The notes: generated by a model from the letters alone, not told the origin. A stretch of DNA of 64,000 bases from Protula sp. h YS-2021 (GCA_949752745.1 OX457031.1:49138162-49202161), one strand, 5' to 3'. Shown: positions 22,561-34,157, counted from the stretch's first letter. Made by a program: numbers and translations.

Positions 22561-23348
22561 AGCAAGACAGAGTACTAGCATTTATCCGCTATTTTTTGCT
22601 TTGATTTTACGCCACGGTTTATTTCTAGTAAAACTTAATACTTGAAGTCTATAAATTTTGTTTGAAGTTTTCTTTTCTTTGACTTATTTTCGATGTGTTC
22701 GTTGTTATTTTTCCTTCGCATATGATGTAATGAAAAGCATGTTGTCTTATATGGGCTCATAGACATATGCAGTTTGTCAGTATTAGGGCACAGTTCCAAA
22801 TCCCCATTGTCTTAGTGTCACTCTTGGTGCTGTAGATCAAAGATTTGCACTTGTACTCGTCGTAACAATTGTTAACAAGCCGCATGTTTTGTTTGCCCTT
22901 CAGGTTGTAGAATCATAGTTACAGATTAACTCCGTAACTTCGGAGACCATTATCAAAGAATATGTACTCCGTTGCTAGGTTACTCGGTGTCATAATGTAT
23001 AGATACAAAGCCACACTAATTCTGCACAAAGGGGTTTGCATATGCAAACAATTGTGCCATGCTTTTCCGTGTTATTTTAAGGATTTTCTTGCAAAAAAAT
23101 TGAGGGTCCAAAAAGTTACTTTGAGTTTAAAAATTTAACTTAAGCGGTGAATTTTATAAACTTACATAACTAAAATATAGCGGGGCTTTCAAATTAATTT
23201 GAGTAAAGCGAAAATTTGAGTAAACCGATTTTGACTTAAATGGAAGCTACTGTATGTATTAGGTACAGTACAATTTTTGTTTGGATTATGCATAGCAAAA
23301 ACTGAACCATACCCTTGCAGTGTATGTCGAAAAGAAGTTATCGATGAT

Positions 23349-23500
23349 CAGGGTTCGCGTTGGCCGGGTTTTTGGCCACTTTTTGGGCATTTTTTTACGA
23401 AATGATTCACTTTTTCGGAACCCACCGAGTTTTTCTGGACCAAACTGAGTCGCACTTACCTTTTTTGACTCACTTTCCTGAGACCCCAGCGCGAACCCTG
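23349..23500. mobile_element. hAT-type MITE, family CAGGGTTCGC, copy 1
   Basis: Starts cagggttcgc and ends gcgaaccctg. The 152-bp body includes 'gaacccaccgagtttttctg' and 'tgactcactttcctgag'. A reverse-complement copy sits at 46,223-46,373. Target duplications are not clear here. Confidence 0.75.
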
Positions 23501-23949
23501 ATGATGCTACAGAATGTGAGGTTTATAAATTCTGGGTTCATCGAACTTGTGTGCATTTGTCAAAACGGGAGCTGAAATTAATCAGTAATTCTAATTCCCA
23601 CTTGCAAATTTCGTTTGCAAATGGGAATAAGTTTGTAGTTTTTCTCGAAATTTCTGCCCTTTTTTTTTCCTTTTTTTTTTCTCTTTTTTTTCCGTCACGG
23701 AGGTTTCCAGAAAACTCCCCCTACGCTATTTGACCTAGGACGATGAAATTTGGCACAGTGATAGAGGGTGACGAGATGTCGTCAAATCTGCAAAATTTTT
23801 TGACCTTGCACCTCAGAGGTCAAGGTCAAATTGAGGTCAAAATATTTTTGGAAACACCTATTAATCACGAAAAGTAGCCATAAAGGTGCTCAAATCCCAC
23901 TGTGAATGCATAAAACGTACCCAGTAAAGGGTAAACTTTCATCACTAAC
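23501..23949. other. No gene seen; flank of the 139-bp array
   Basis: T-rich tract at 23,660-23,690, then non-coding sequence that already carries gaggtcaaggtcaaattgag near 23,815-23,835, foreshadowing the array motif. Confidence 0.4.
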
Positions 23950-24985
23950 CTTGACCTTGAGGGTCAAGGTCAAAGGTCACGTGATTTCATGCGTCCTTAA
24001 CGACAGGCCGACTCATCTCGAAAACGGTGAGAGATAGAGCGATTTTGAGCTCATTTTCGACCCTTTGGGCCTAAACAACGTTACATAAGAGGTACCTCGG
24101 TGACCTTGACCTTCTGGGTCACGGTCAAGGTCAAAAACCGGAAGTTGACTATTATCTCGATAACGGTTAGAGATAGAGCGATTCTGAGCTCATTTTCGAC
24201 CCTTTGGGCCTAAACAACGTTACATAAGAGGTACCTCGGTGACCTTGCCCTTCTGGGTCACGGTCAAGGTCAAAAACCGGAAGTTGACTATTATCTCGAA
24301 AACGGTTAGAGATAGAGCGATTTTGAGCTCATTTTCGACCCTTTGGGCTTAAACAACGTTACATAGGAGGTACCTCGGTGACCTTGACCTTCTGGGTCAC
24401 GGTCAAGGTCAAAAACCGGAATTTGACTATTATCTCGATAACGGTTAAAGATAGAGCGATTTTGAGCTCATTTTCGAACCTTTTGGCCTAAACAACGTTA
24501 CATAAGAGGTACCTCGGTGACCTTGACCTTCTGGGTCACGGTCAAGGTCAAAAACCGGAAGTTGACTATTATCTCGATAACGGTTAGAGATAGAGCAATT
24601 ATGAGCTCATTTTCGACCCTTTGGGCCTAAACAACGTTACATAAGAGGTACCTCAGTGACCTTGACCTTCTGGGTCATGGTCAAGGTCAAAAACCGGAAG
24701 TTGACTATTATCTCGATAACGGTTAGAGATAGAGCGATTTTGAGCTCATTTTCGACCCTTTGGGCCTAAACAACGCTACATAAGAGGTACCTCGGTGACC
24801 TTGACCTTCTGGGTCACGGTCAAGGTCAAAAACCGGAAGTTGACTATTATCTCGAAAACGGTTAGAGATAGAGCGATTTTGAGCTCATTTTCGACCCTTT
24901 TGGCCTAAACAACGTTACATAAGAGGTACCTCGGTGATCTTGACCTCCTTCATCATGGTCAAGGTCAAAAACTGCAAGTGGACCA
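23950..24985. repeat. 139-bp tandem array with paired TGACCTTGACC/GGTCAAGGTCA motifs
   Basis: About 7.5 units; 'ggtacctcggtgacc' recurs at 139-bp steps (24,091, 24,230, 24,369 and on). Each unit holds tgaccttgacc, an 11-nt spacer and ggtcaaggtca, a perfect 11-bp inverted repeat in the consensus units. It contains TCAAGGTCA, the consensus half-site for ERR/SF-1-type nuclear receptors. The units are 90% or more alike by eye; the last is diverged. No coding sequence. Confidence 0.9.
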
Positions 24986-25339
24986 GTATCGCAAAAACGG
25001 TTAGAAACCTGAATTTGATTTTTTTGTGCCCAAATGAGGTTACATTATATTCACTTCGATGGCCTCGTTCAAGAGAATAATCTGGAAGCTGACAATTATT
25101 TTGAAACACTGAAAAATGTGTCTTTGACCAAATATGTTGTGTCTCTGCCCTTGCAAGTGGGTACTATTTCGCTACGTGTAGCGAAATTCGGTCTAGTTGT
25201 TATTGTTATTGTCCCTCATGTTTGGAGTCATGTCCTTATCTCTACATCAATGATAATGAATTTCTTCATTGATATTAATGAACTACTATTTAATATTTAT
25301 ATTAAGTGTGATAATTTGACTTTAATTGTTTTAATCGTT

Positions 25340-28100
25340 CGGAATCTGTAAACAGGGATTGGGAAACAGATATTGATCCCGATACAAACTTTTATCACGA
25401 TTTTAATTTTGAATGTAAGTGTTATACGGATTGCAAGCTTAATGTTGAATTTAAAAAAATAGATGGTTTCTCACTCATTCTGTTTAATTCGACTAGAATA
25501 AAAGGATTCTGTTGTGTAGAAGTTACGTAGAGTCTTTTGATAAAAAATTTTTGCAGGTGATTGCTGTGTCTGAAAACTTGGCTCCAATTTATCTGAATTG
25601 AACCGTGAAAATAACGAAATGTTTAATGCTGTTCGAACGGATAAGAAAGCAGGCGTTGTTACTTTTTGTGTACGTAAAAAGGTGACAGCTAAAAAATTGG
25701 AAATCTTTTTCCCTGTGTTTTGATCAATATTCGAGAAAGTTTTACTATTAAAATCGAAGTTGGTGTTTGTAAAAATACAGTGTTAAATGTATTCATCGAA
25801 ATCGCATGTTGGCATATTTATTGTTTATGTTGAAAGTTTCTTTTTCTTTTCATGCAAACAAAGCTTTGTATGTTTGTGGCGATTTCAATCTTGATTTGTT
25901 ATATTGTGGAAGTCATGCGGTACTTAATTATTTTTGGCAGAATTGTATGATGGAATAATGGCTCCATTATTGAGTTGCGGAAATCGGCGGTGCTTTTTTA
26001 CTTCTTCTTTGAAAAGTGTCGTACAGAATAGTGGTAAGAGTTGAAAAATATCATTATGCTTGCACACACCCGTTGACTTGTGTATGAATCAAAGTAGTCC
26101 AGCATCCGGTAGTTTAATGAGAAAACCAGGTCTTTTGGTTATTTGATCCAGAAATGACAAGATGGAAATTCCAGGGGAACTCCAAGCACGTAATGGATGC
26201 ATCGTGTAGTTATATGATCTACATACACAGATACATTTGTGTTCTCTTGACATAACTAAAGTTTGTTTTTTTTTCCTTTTTCTTTTTTTTTTTTACTGGG
26301 CTTTAAGGTTTTTGAAATAAAGCCTGTTTTTCATGAAAACCTCAAGACAAGGTGCAGACAGGACTAGGCTGTCAGCCACAAAGCCAGAAGAGTAAATAGA
26401 GAAAAGCCAAACATTTTTTTTGAGGGGTGGGGGGGAGGGTGTTCAGGAGAGGGTCGGTTTCTTTTAAGTTAACATAGATCTGATGCCGCAGGCATGAGAT
26501 CTGTGGATGGGAACGGATTAAGGCAATTGGGGGGAACGTCAATCCCCTGCTTACCACCACGGACTGGAATCGAACTCGGAACCTTGGAATTATCAGACCA
26601 GCGCTCCAACCAACTGAGCCAACCGTCACTCCTAATACCGTTATGTAAAACGGGTGAAAACGCTTAAATACGTATAGACCTGTGGCGCTGTCAACTCAGT
26701 TTTTAAAAGGTCTTGAAAAATTTATTTTATGCAAAGCTACAGAAGTTTATAGAGAGGAATCATCTGTTGAATAACAACCAGTACCGCTTTAGACCAGGTC
26801 GTTCCACATCACTAGCCCTTATGGAAATAACAGAAGAAATTTCTAATTATATTGGTAAGAAAAAAAAACAACCGTTGATGTTTTCAGCGATTTGAAAAAA
26901 TCTGTTGATACCTTTGATTATCCTTTACTTTTGCAAAAACTGGAACTTCATGGTATGCTAGGTACAGCAAATGAAACGGTCTTCTAAAAATGTAATGTGG
27001 TGTTCCACAGGGCTGGGTACTAATGCCAAAGTTGTTCATATTGTACGTAAATGGTGTTTCAGATAGTGTAAAGGTGGTACTTTTTGCTCATGAGCATATT
27101 TAAAGGTGTCGATAATATGAAAACGCTGTCTGAACAATTTAGTAGGGAGCTTGACAAATTACATGGCTGGTTTAATGTCAACAAAAGTTCTTTAAAGGTT
27201 TTAAAAACTAGTTATATAGTTTTGGGGTAATCGTGTTTAAAAAATAACATTTAAAGTTGTTATAAACGGCACTGAAATAGAAATAGAGTTTATTGCACTA
27301 AGTTTCTGGGAGTCATGATTGACTGCAAGCGGAACCGGTGTGAACAAATAAAATTTTAGACAAATGGCTAAAGTGTTTAGCAATAATATTTATAGAAGCT
27401 AATGTACTGTTGATTATATATGACTTTTCGTACCATGTATGAACTAACGCTCCGAATTCTGGGCTAAAAATTATAATACAAACAACAACGGATTGTAATA
27501 AAGCAAAGAAAGCTATAAGAATAATTTTAATGTCAGTAAATTTTATCACACAAATGAACTCTTTTGTTAGATTCGGGTTTTAAAATTCATCGATCTTGTG
27601 AAATTTAAAACAGCTTGTATTATGTTTAAAACATACCACAGGCAACTGCCGAATAATTTGTAGCATTGTTTTGAGTGTAGTGTAACAACTAATGTCAGAT
27701 GCTAGGGCAAGAAGTTTAAAAGAAGTAATACCAGGACGAGTCTTAATCCAAATTTTTTATCAGTTATAGGATCTGGAATTTGGAACAAGCTCTCTGACTA
27801 TGTACGACGTAGTAAAAGTTTCAATATATTTAAGTCACAATTGAAAAAGTTATTGTTTAAAATTAAACCAAATAATTCATAAATAGTTATGCTGTGTGTA
27901 CAAATTTAAAGCGTTTGTATTGCAACTGGGTTCAAATGATTTTTCTGGTTAAGTATTCCCTGCAATTCTGAGAGATTGGCTCACAGATTATATTGTAAGG
28001 GCGGGCTCTCGACTAAGTGGCAACTTCCAACCTTGCCCTTCTAATTTACAAACAACAGTACAAAAGTTTACAAACTTAAGAGTTGTTGTGTTACATGTTA
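25340..28100 (+). pseudogene. Decayed LINE (endonuclease plus reverse transcriptase)
   Basis: The plus strand holds scattered pieces of one non-LTR element. Near 25,357 it reads WETDIDPDTNFYHDFNFECK, an N-terminal endonuclease-ORF-like segment. Near 26,780 it reads NNNQYRFRPGRSTSLALMEI, the RT region before the A box, and near 27,010-27,090 QGWVLMPKLFILYVNGV and VVLFAH, a degenerate catalytic region. A C-terminal piece with FKTACIMFKTYHRQLPNNL lies near 27,605. Stops and frame changes are frequent, and a SINE is inserted around 26.4-26.63 kb. Confidence 0.7.
26404..26633 (-). repeat. tRNA-derived SINE
   Basis: On the minus strand a tRNA-like head has an A box tggctcagttgg (26,621-26,610) and a B box gagttcgattcc (26,577-26,566) at normal spacing, but no consistent acceptor stem. 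It continues into a non-tRNA body and ends near an A-rich tract (cccctcaaaaaaaa on the minus strand, about 26,415). This is the layout of a tRNA-derived SINE with internal Pol III promoter. Confidence 0.65.
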
Positions 28101-28649
28101 GCAGAATCATTGGCATATTAAATTGTTTATTGTTGTGTTATTAATGTTTGAAGTGAGAATAAAATTTTCTGTTATAAACCAAAAGCACCCTTGAGGAATT
28201 CCGTAGCCATTTCGCACTTTCAGACCTATCCTATGGATGTGGCATTTAGACTGCATTTTTAAATTAAGTTATAAGAATTGATGAGGGAAAAAACGTCAAA
28301 TTACTGATTTTCTTTCAACATATCTACTAATTTAAAAAGCAACAATATGTTTTTGCACTTCTCTCAGAAAGTGCCTTTATTTCGAAAATATGTCGACTGA
28401 CAACAGATTGTTTGGAATATGCGAGCAGGTCGTGCTTAATGAATGTTGCATGAAAGTTTAAGTAATAGGCTCCATTTGACGTTGCATTGCTGATAGGGGA
28501 TAGTGTGACAGTTTATAGCTTGAGCACAACACGAGCGCAACCACACACTAGAACCTCATTTCGCTAGCGAAATATTAAACACTTGACAAAAATTAAAACG
28601 CAAAAATACTTCCTTCAATGGGTTATTTCTTGAATAATATATTGCAAAC
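28101..28649. other. No gene seen; left part of a dispersed repeat
   Basis: Non-coding. The stretch near 28,560-28,610 ('aaatattaaacacttgacaa') resembles 62,545-62,575, part of a repeat shared with the region upstream of the neuropeptide exon. Confidence 0.4.
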
Positions 28650-29385
28650 GGTATCCAGACAGAAGGGCCTTGGATAAAAGGGCCTTGGACATATGGGCCT
28701 TTCCCAAAATGGCCTTTACCCTAAAAAGGCCTTTCCCAAAACGGCCCTAAATGAAAAATTGGACAAAAGGGCCTCATAAAATATGTGATAAAATAACAAC
28801 TAAAAAAAAAACAAACAAACAAACTTCATTGTGTTTTTACATATAACTGCCTTGATGTTTTATTTCAATAAATCCCCATCACTCTCTTGAGATTTCCGAA
28901 GCATTGTGCCACAGGATAATCCCTGTTTGTACCAGTCACTGCCGTGATGTTTTACTCATTACAAGACTCTTTCAATTACTTCCCATCACTGTCTTTAGAT
29001 GCCAGATTTCGGAGTCATTGTGGCACAAAAGATAATCTCTGTCGTTTGTTTCGACAAAATTACCAGGAATGACACAATATGACCTGCAACAGGTTGGCGG
29101 TGTCGTTAAACCAATCAAATAACTAACTAACTAACTTGTTTCGTTCCTCTGCACACGCGCTAATCGAGATGACGTTGGCGTGTCAGTGTCTTGCCGATAT
29201 ATAAGGAGTTCCGAATTTGAGGTCTTTACTTGAACTGTGACCATTTTTTTTTAAATCAATAAACTTTGTTTTTGGAGCATTTATTACACAAAAAATTAAA
29301 ACAATTTTGAGAACCATATCCAGGTTTTGGAAGAGGCCCTTATGTCCAAGGCCGTTTTGTCCAGGGCCCTTCTGTCCCGGATTCC
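28650..29385. mobile_element. 736-bp inverted-repeat element with exact 8-bp target duplication
   Basis: The left end ggtatccagacagaagggcc is mirrored by the right end, read on the minus strand as ggaatccgggacagaagggc. Similarity extends about 50 bp through 'ttggacat(a)agggcc'-like words. The target duplication ttgcaaac is exact: 28,642-28,649 and 29,386-29,393. No transposase is encoded. An 8-bp duplication fits hAT-like mobilisation. Confidence 0.85.
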
Positions 29386-29393
29386 TTGCAAAC

Positions 29394-30103
29394 AACACAG
29401 ATTGAATACGTCTTATAAGCCGAGTAGTGTTTGGTTTTTGTTGACTTAAGGCTTTATTGGCTGACCAGGCATACGACGTGTTATCTGTTTACGCAGTGAG
29501 AGCTCGCACAAAGCTAAGCAACTGTGTGTTGTGCTGTGCGATAAATGCTCCAATTTACTTGCAAAAAGTACACTCTTTTCACATGGCGTTTTAAGCAAGA
29601 AAACGAAATCGAAAGAGAAAATTAAAAAGTGTCATGCACACGTTTATATCAAGTTCTACGTAAGTCCCGAGTTTCGTGGCCATAGGGCCCGTGTTGCCAG
29701 TGGAGGAGACGACACAAGAAATCCGTTCACTGTCAAGAAAAAAATGATACCAACGGCTGCTCGCGCGAATTCAGAAACACCTTGTAAGCCAAAGGCTTGT
29801 CAAGTGTTAATAAAGAACATTCCAACACCCGGAAAATCAAACTGAAAGCCGCACCTTTTGAAAAATTCGATATGAACTGAGGTAAACAGAACTGTTAAAA
29901 TACGTTTCGTATAAACTTGGCCCAACATATGCATCTGATGCATGCAGAGCGGTGTCACGTATGCAGTAAAAGCCAGTAATCCTTTGTATATATTTGTTCA
30001 CTATAGCCAAGAAAATAAGAGTTATTTCAGGGTTAAAAAATGCTATCAGTGATAACACATGAATTTAGAAGTTGATCCTTAATCTGGTGTTAACATATGA
30101 CAG
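29394..30103. other. 5' region of the ZNF830-like gene; dispersed repeat and unresolved first exon
   Basis: About 29,590-29,825 is similar to 62,760-63,005 (shared words such as 'gcgttttaa' and 'caagt(g/a)ttaataa'). Just after this repeat, one plus-strand frame reads RKIKLKAAPFEKFDMN and meets a TGA directly before a good donor (gag|gtaaac, 29,881). P-F-x-K-[FY] resembles the residues before the zinc finger in ZNF830 proteins, but frame and phase do not join the next exon. A second good donor, tac|gtaagt, lies at about 29,660. The true first exon is unresolved. Confidence 0.4.
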
Positions 30104-33100
30104 TTTAGGTAATTTGTATTGCGCTTTGTGCTCAACAAAAGTGAAAAATAACCTACACTGGAAAGCCCATGTTCAAGGACGAACACACAAAGAGGTATGT
30201 CTTGTCATTGACCCAGTGGAGCTAATGTCGGAAAGGTTTATTCAGGAGTGTATATTTTGCGATTTCAAGTCTCATGAGTTTACTTTTTACAGATTTGATA
30301 CCTTAAACTTTATGAGTAGAATGTTCCAGGGTTTTTAATAAAACATGTCAACATCAAAATTATATTGCTTTTTTTTTTCGATTTTTTTTTCAAGTAACAA
30401 GCGTGTGGTAATTGAATTTAACAGGATTCTTATGTCATTTTTTTTGTCAGCCAACCCAGAAATTTTTTTTTGAAACCCCGATGCTTGTTCTTGCCAGCGG
30501 GGTTGTGCTGTAGACACACGGAAAGGTGATTTCCGTATGTGGCGTTGTTGTTTTACCAGAATGTGGCAGATCTGAAGCTGCAGGCCCAGAAGAAACAGGA
30601 GGCGACGGTAGCACTACCCGTAGGCACCAAAAGAAAATCATCAGCACCACCACCAGGTCGGCTTTCATGCTTTTACCCCGAACAATATGTGTAAGGAAAA
30701 TATTTCCGTTGCATAAATAATAAAATAAAAATACAACACTGTATTTCGCAATGCCTCATTAATTGGTCTGAGGATCAAAAATGGCAAATCAATAAAATTG
30801 TTTGTAATGTATTTCTGGGAGATTCAGCTCCTCTAAATATTATTTTTAATATTTATTTTAAAACTTTTGATTGCTGCTGGTAAATCTATATCCAAAGAAT
30901 ACTTGTTATGCTTTAGGTTCAGCGGACACACAAAGTAAAAAGAGGTAAGTGTAGTATATGATAAATATATTGACTACTTCCTGATTCAAGTAAAAACTCC
31001 TGATTAAAGTGAAAAACCAGATTGTTGTGCAAAATAGCGTTTTTTTTTTTTTCAACAAAAATACGGCATCACTCGGGGCTATTTAAAACGCCATTTCTGG
31101 AAATTTTGTCCACACGCTTAGGTTTTAGGTTATTCTGTTAGGTTATTCTCGTTTGACCTATATATATATATCGACACATGACTTCGTATTTTGTGTTGTA
31201 TTCTGTAGTGACTTCTTTTCAGCAAATTACCCAGCGATTTCTTTGATCCAGCGTCACAACAACATTCCAACGCAAAGTCCGCATCCCTGGGCCTCGGTAG
31301 CTACAGCTCGTCCGATGATGACACGGATGACGTCACGGCAGCGAGTCCCGTGACGGGCAGCGGCAGTCACGTGACTTCCGGCACCAGTTCCGGCCTCCCA
31401 TCCGGTGACTCTTTTTTATGAACGCGGGATAAAGTGCTTTCCTTCACCTTCAAACGAATGCCTTTGATTTCTTTATCTCACTTTCGGAATCACAGTGTTT
31501 CGTTATAAACATGTCTCAGCTCATCATTGAATTTTAGTTAGAAAGAAAACTGGCGCCCCTTGAATATAGATGGAACTTTATATACAAGTCATTTTTTCGG
31601 TTTGTTTGGCTGCGTTAATGTCCGAAATGTACTTTTCACTCTTTTTTTTAAAGTAAGTCCTGTGATCAAATCATCTCAAAAGGACTGTTGAAACAATCCG
31701 AAACTGGTGGAAGTTGAATAAGGAATATTTTTTTTCGAAGAAACTGTTTTTTTTTTTTAGTTTTTTTTTCTTCTTTTTTTTTTTTTTTTGCAATTCCAGG
31801 GGTTTGCATAAGGGACAAAAGCAGAAATCATTGTGGGCGTGGATAACAGCGGAGAAATTAGTATTTGTTTTACCACTTTTTTCAGACTTCTTCGATGCAG
31901 GAATAAAACCGAGTGAAAAAGCAGAACCGGAAGAAGAGTCAGAAGAGGAGAAGATCCAGTCCATGGCGGAGAAATTACCCGAGGGATTCTTTGACGACCC
32001 AAAGCAAGATGCTAAGGTAATAGGCAGACCTCGTTAGTTGTCATGTCCTAAACCGACGTAAGTATCGTACAGTATAAAAATCAGTAATAATCTTTAATTT
32101 TTATATAATAGAACTGATTTCTTATTCTGAGGTAGGGTTCAGTTTGTAGTATGTTTCAGGTTCGTCGGTATTGTGTATGAATTGAGCTGTGTAGAAGAAA
32201 AACAATCGTTTATGACGTCAGTCTTTGACCCGTTGTACTGATTGAGTACTGGTTTACAGGGTTACTGAATAAAGTTTCCGCGTAAATACTGTAAGTATTG
32301 TGTAAGAACATTGGGTTCTCTGTCGTGTTCACCTGGTATCACCTGGTATCTCGTGTGATCTCGTGTGATTTAGGCCCGTGAAGTGAAGTACATAGACAAG
32401 GAGGAGGAAGAGTGGCAACTGTTTCAAAAAGCAATCAAAGAAGAAAATATTGTGAGTACTGATTTGAAAACGTGTTTGTGTTACTTTATCCTTCTGCCCG
32501 TCAAAAACGTTTCATATGTGGAGTCAACTGATAAATTGTTGTTCTGTTTAAGAGAGCTTGTAGTAGGTAAAAATTGGTAATAACGGATAAGTTGTTTAGG
32601 TAAATAAAATAATTTGCAGGTATCAGAACAAATTCAAGAAGACGACGAAGAAGAAAAGCAGGTGGAGAGAAACGTGAAGGAAATCGATGAACACATGTGA
32701 GTCTCTTTCTGCTTTCCTTTTAGAAACTTCCATTAAAGCTTCTTTTTTCGTGTTTTCACTCAAATGCCGTTTTCTGTATTTGTTTTGGGCTTTTTTTTGC
32801 CCCTCCCCCCTTCCCTCCCACCCCACACCTTTTTCCCTGCCTCCCTGCTCGTGTAGTCCCGTCCTATCCCTAACTTCTAGACTATATTTTAACACAGGTA
32901 GCAATATTTATTTTATTAAAATTAAAAGGTTGAGCGTGAGTGAGCTCTGTTTCTCTCCCTAGGTACAACTCAGTAGCCGTAAACTTGATCTTCGACTTGT
33001 CAATTTTCTATTTTCATATTCCACAGATACCATTGGTCTAAGGTTGAACAGTTACATGAACAGAAGGATAAGTTCATGGAAACGGGTAGGAAAGCCTCAC

Positions 33101-33180
33101 AAAATGAGAACAGCTCAAATTCAGACGTAGATGAACAAGATTATGCAGAGTTCTTAGACTGGCGGACAAAGAAATTGTGA
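30104..33180 (+). CDS. ZNF830: ZNF830-like zinc-finger, coiled-coil protein (5' end unresolved)
   Basis: ZNF830 (CCDC16) family proteins are nuclear, linked in vertebrates to splicing-associated complexes and genome stability. Exons: 30,104-30,194; 30,560-30,656; 30,917-30,944; 31,223-31,404; 31,886-32,016; 32,374-32,451; 32,620-32,696; 33,027-33,180. Every intron is GT-AG and all phases agree. Exon 1 here encodes a U1-like C2H2 finger, LYCALCSTKVKNNLHWKAH then VQGRTH (C-x2-C-x12-H-x5-H). Later parts carry KLPSDFFD, LPEGFFDDPKQDAK, an acidic coiled coil with EEEEWQLFQKAIKEEN, and the C-terminus DYAEFLDWRTKKL. About 278 codons are seen; vertebrate homologues are longer. The start codon and N-terminal residues are missing or displaced. 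It is convergent with the sirtuin gene. Confidence 0.85.
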
Positions 33181-34157
33181 AATTGGTGACGAAGTAATTT
33201 GAGGCTAGGATGAGTGGGAACTTGGTCTATTTTAAGGAAGTTACAGAGAACGGAGAAATGCCATTGCCTACGTCATAGAGGTGTGTGACGGCTGTCTCGT
33301 GACCTCCCGTCACTGGCATCTGAAAGGGTAGTTCTCTCGTGGAGTGCATTCTACTCGCCTGCCTTATACGTCATGTGTAAAATATGGAAGTGGTCGGATA
33401 CTCGTTCAGGTACTCGTTCGGTACTTGTGCGTACTGGCGCTATTGTATGGTTTCATGAAGCGATCCAAATCCAAATAACTCTCTTCCGCACGTGTCAGGT
33501 TAATCTTTTATTTCATTGTTTTTGTACAAGTATAATCCCTTCTAGATGAGGTGTATTTTGCACTCCTCTTAAGATGTTTTCAGTTTTCTGGATACGTTGT
33601 CATGACGATGCAGAAGTAAACAACCGGAGTGGTACGTCACCATGGTGACGATACTGTAAGAGCGGGGAGTATCGCTGTGCGTATCTAGGCACCGAGTGTA
33701 CTGCAAAGATTATACTCTTCTTCATGAAATTAACAAACGGATATATGTACTCCATTTTCAACGTTTTACACAGATCTGATTGAACTGGTCTTGACGAGTT
33801 GGTGTCAGTGGGGCATGCCACATAAAAATAATGCGTCGCTTGGTTTTTTTAGTCCAGCATCATGGACCAGTGTCAGTTTCGGTTGTAGAATTATTGCTAT
33901 TTTTGTATATAATCATAAACTTGTGTTTTGATTCTGAGAAAACATGTGGCAGGATATCATGTGATACCTTAGTTAAGTTTTCCACAGTTGAGAAAGTATG
34001 ATTAGTCGGCACTAGTTCCCGCGCGGTACTTCGCCAGTACAACTGGAAATTACACTTCGTGCTATTTACAGGTTATTTCAGTTCACCCACAATGCTTATT
34101 AATAAAGATTTCTAGCTGCGGTTACATATTTGTTTCATTTATTGCGGAAGTATGTAT
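33181..34157 (+). other. Probable ZNF830 3' UTR and flank
   Basis: No frame or repeat is evident. A canonical aataaa at 34,101-34,106 is a plausible poly(A) signal for the ZNF830-like gene, implying a 3' UTR of about 0.9 kb. Confidence 0.4.
34101..34106 (+). terminator. Candidate poly(A) signal AATAAA
   Basis: First convincing aataaa downstream of the ZNF830 stop at 33,180, followed by sequence with T/G-rich stretches. No transcript evidence. Confidence 0.35.

Larger units (their letters stand above)
20500..23252. mobile_element. pogo/Tigger-like DNA transposon, flanked by TA
   Basis: The left end cggtaatctctcgataagta (20,500) and the inverted right end, read on the minus strand as cagtagcttccatttaagtc (23,252), are related, and both are flanked by TA, the pogo/Tc1-mariner target. 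Subterminal sequences also mirror ('gagttaaccgaaatttgag' left, 'gagtaaaccgattttgac' right). The inside holds a minus-strand DDE_1 transposase relic and a tandem repeat. The element is about 2.75 kb. Confidence 0.7.

Noticed and set aside
23950..24985. CRISPR-like array
   Set aside because: Units are contiguous 139-bp tandem copies without unique spacers, in clear animal DNA.
26566..26633. Possible functional tRNA gene
   Set aside because: A and B boxes are present but no consistent acceptor stem can be paired, and the sequence continues as a SINE body.
29531..29845. Plus-strand 104-codon frame as ZNF830 exon 1
   Set aside because: It overlaps a dispersed repeat also found at 62.7 kb and has no family resemblance, although it contains a good donor near 29,660.
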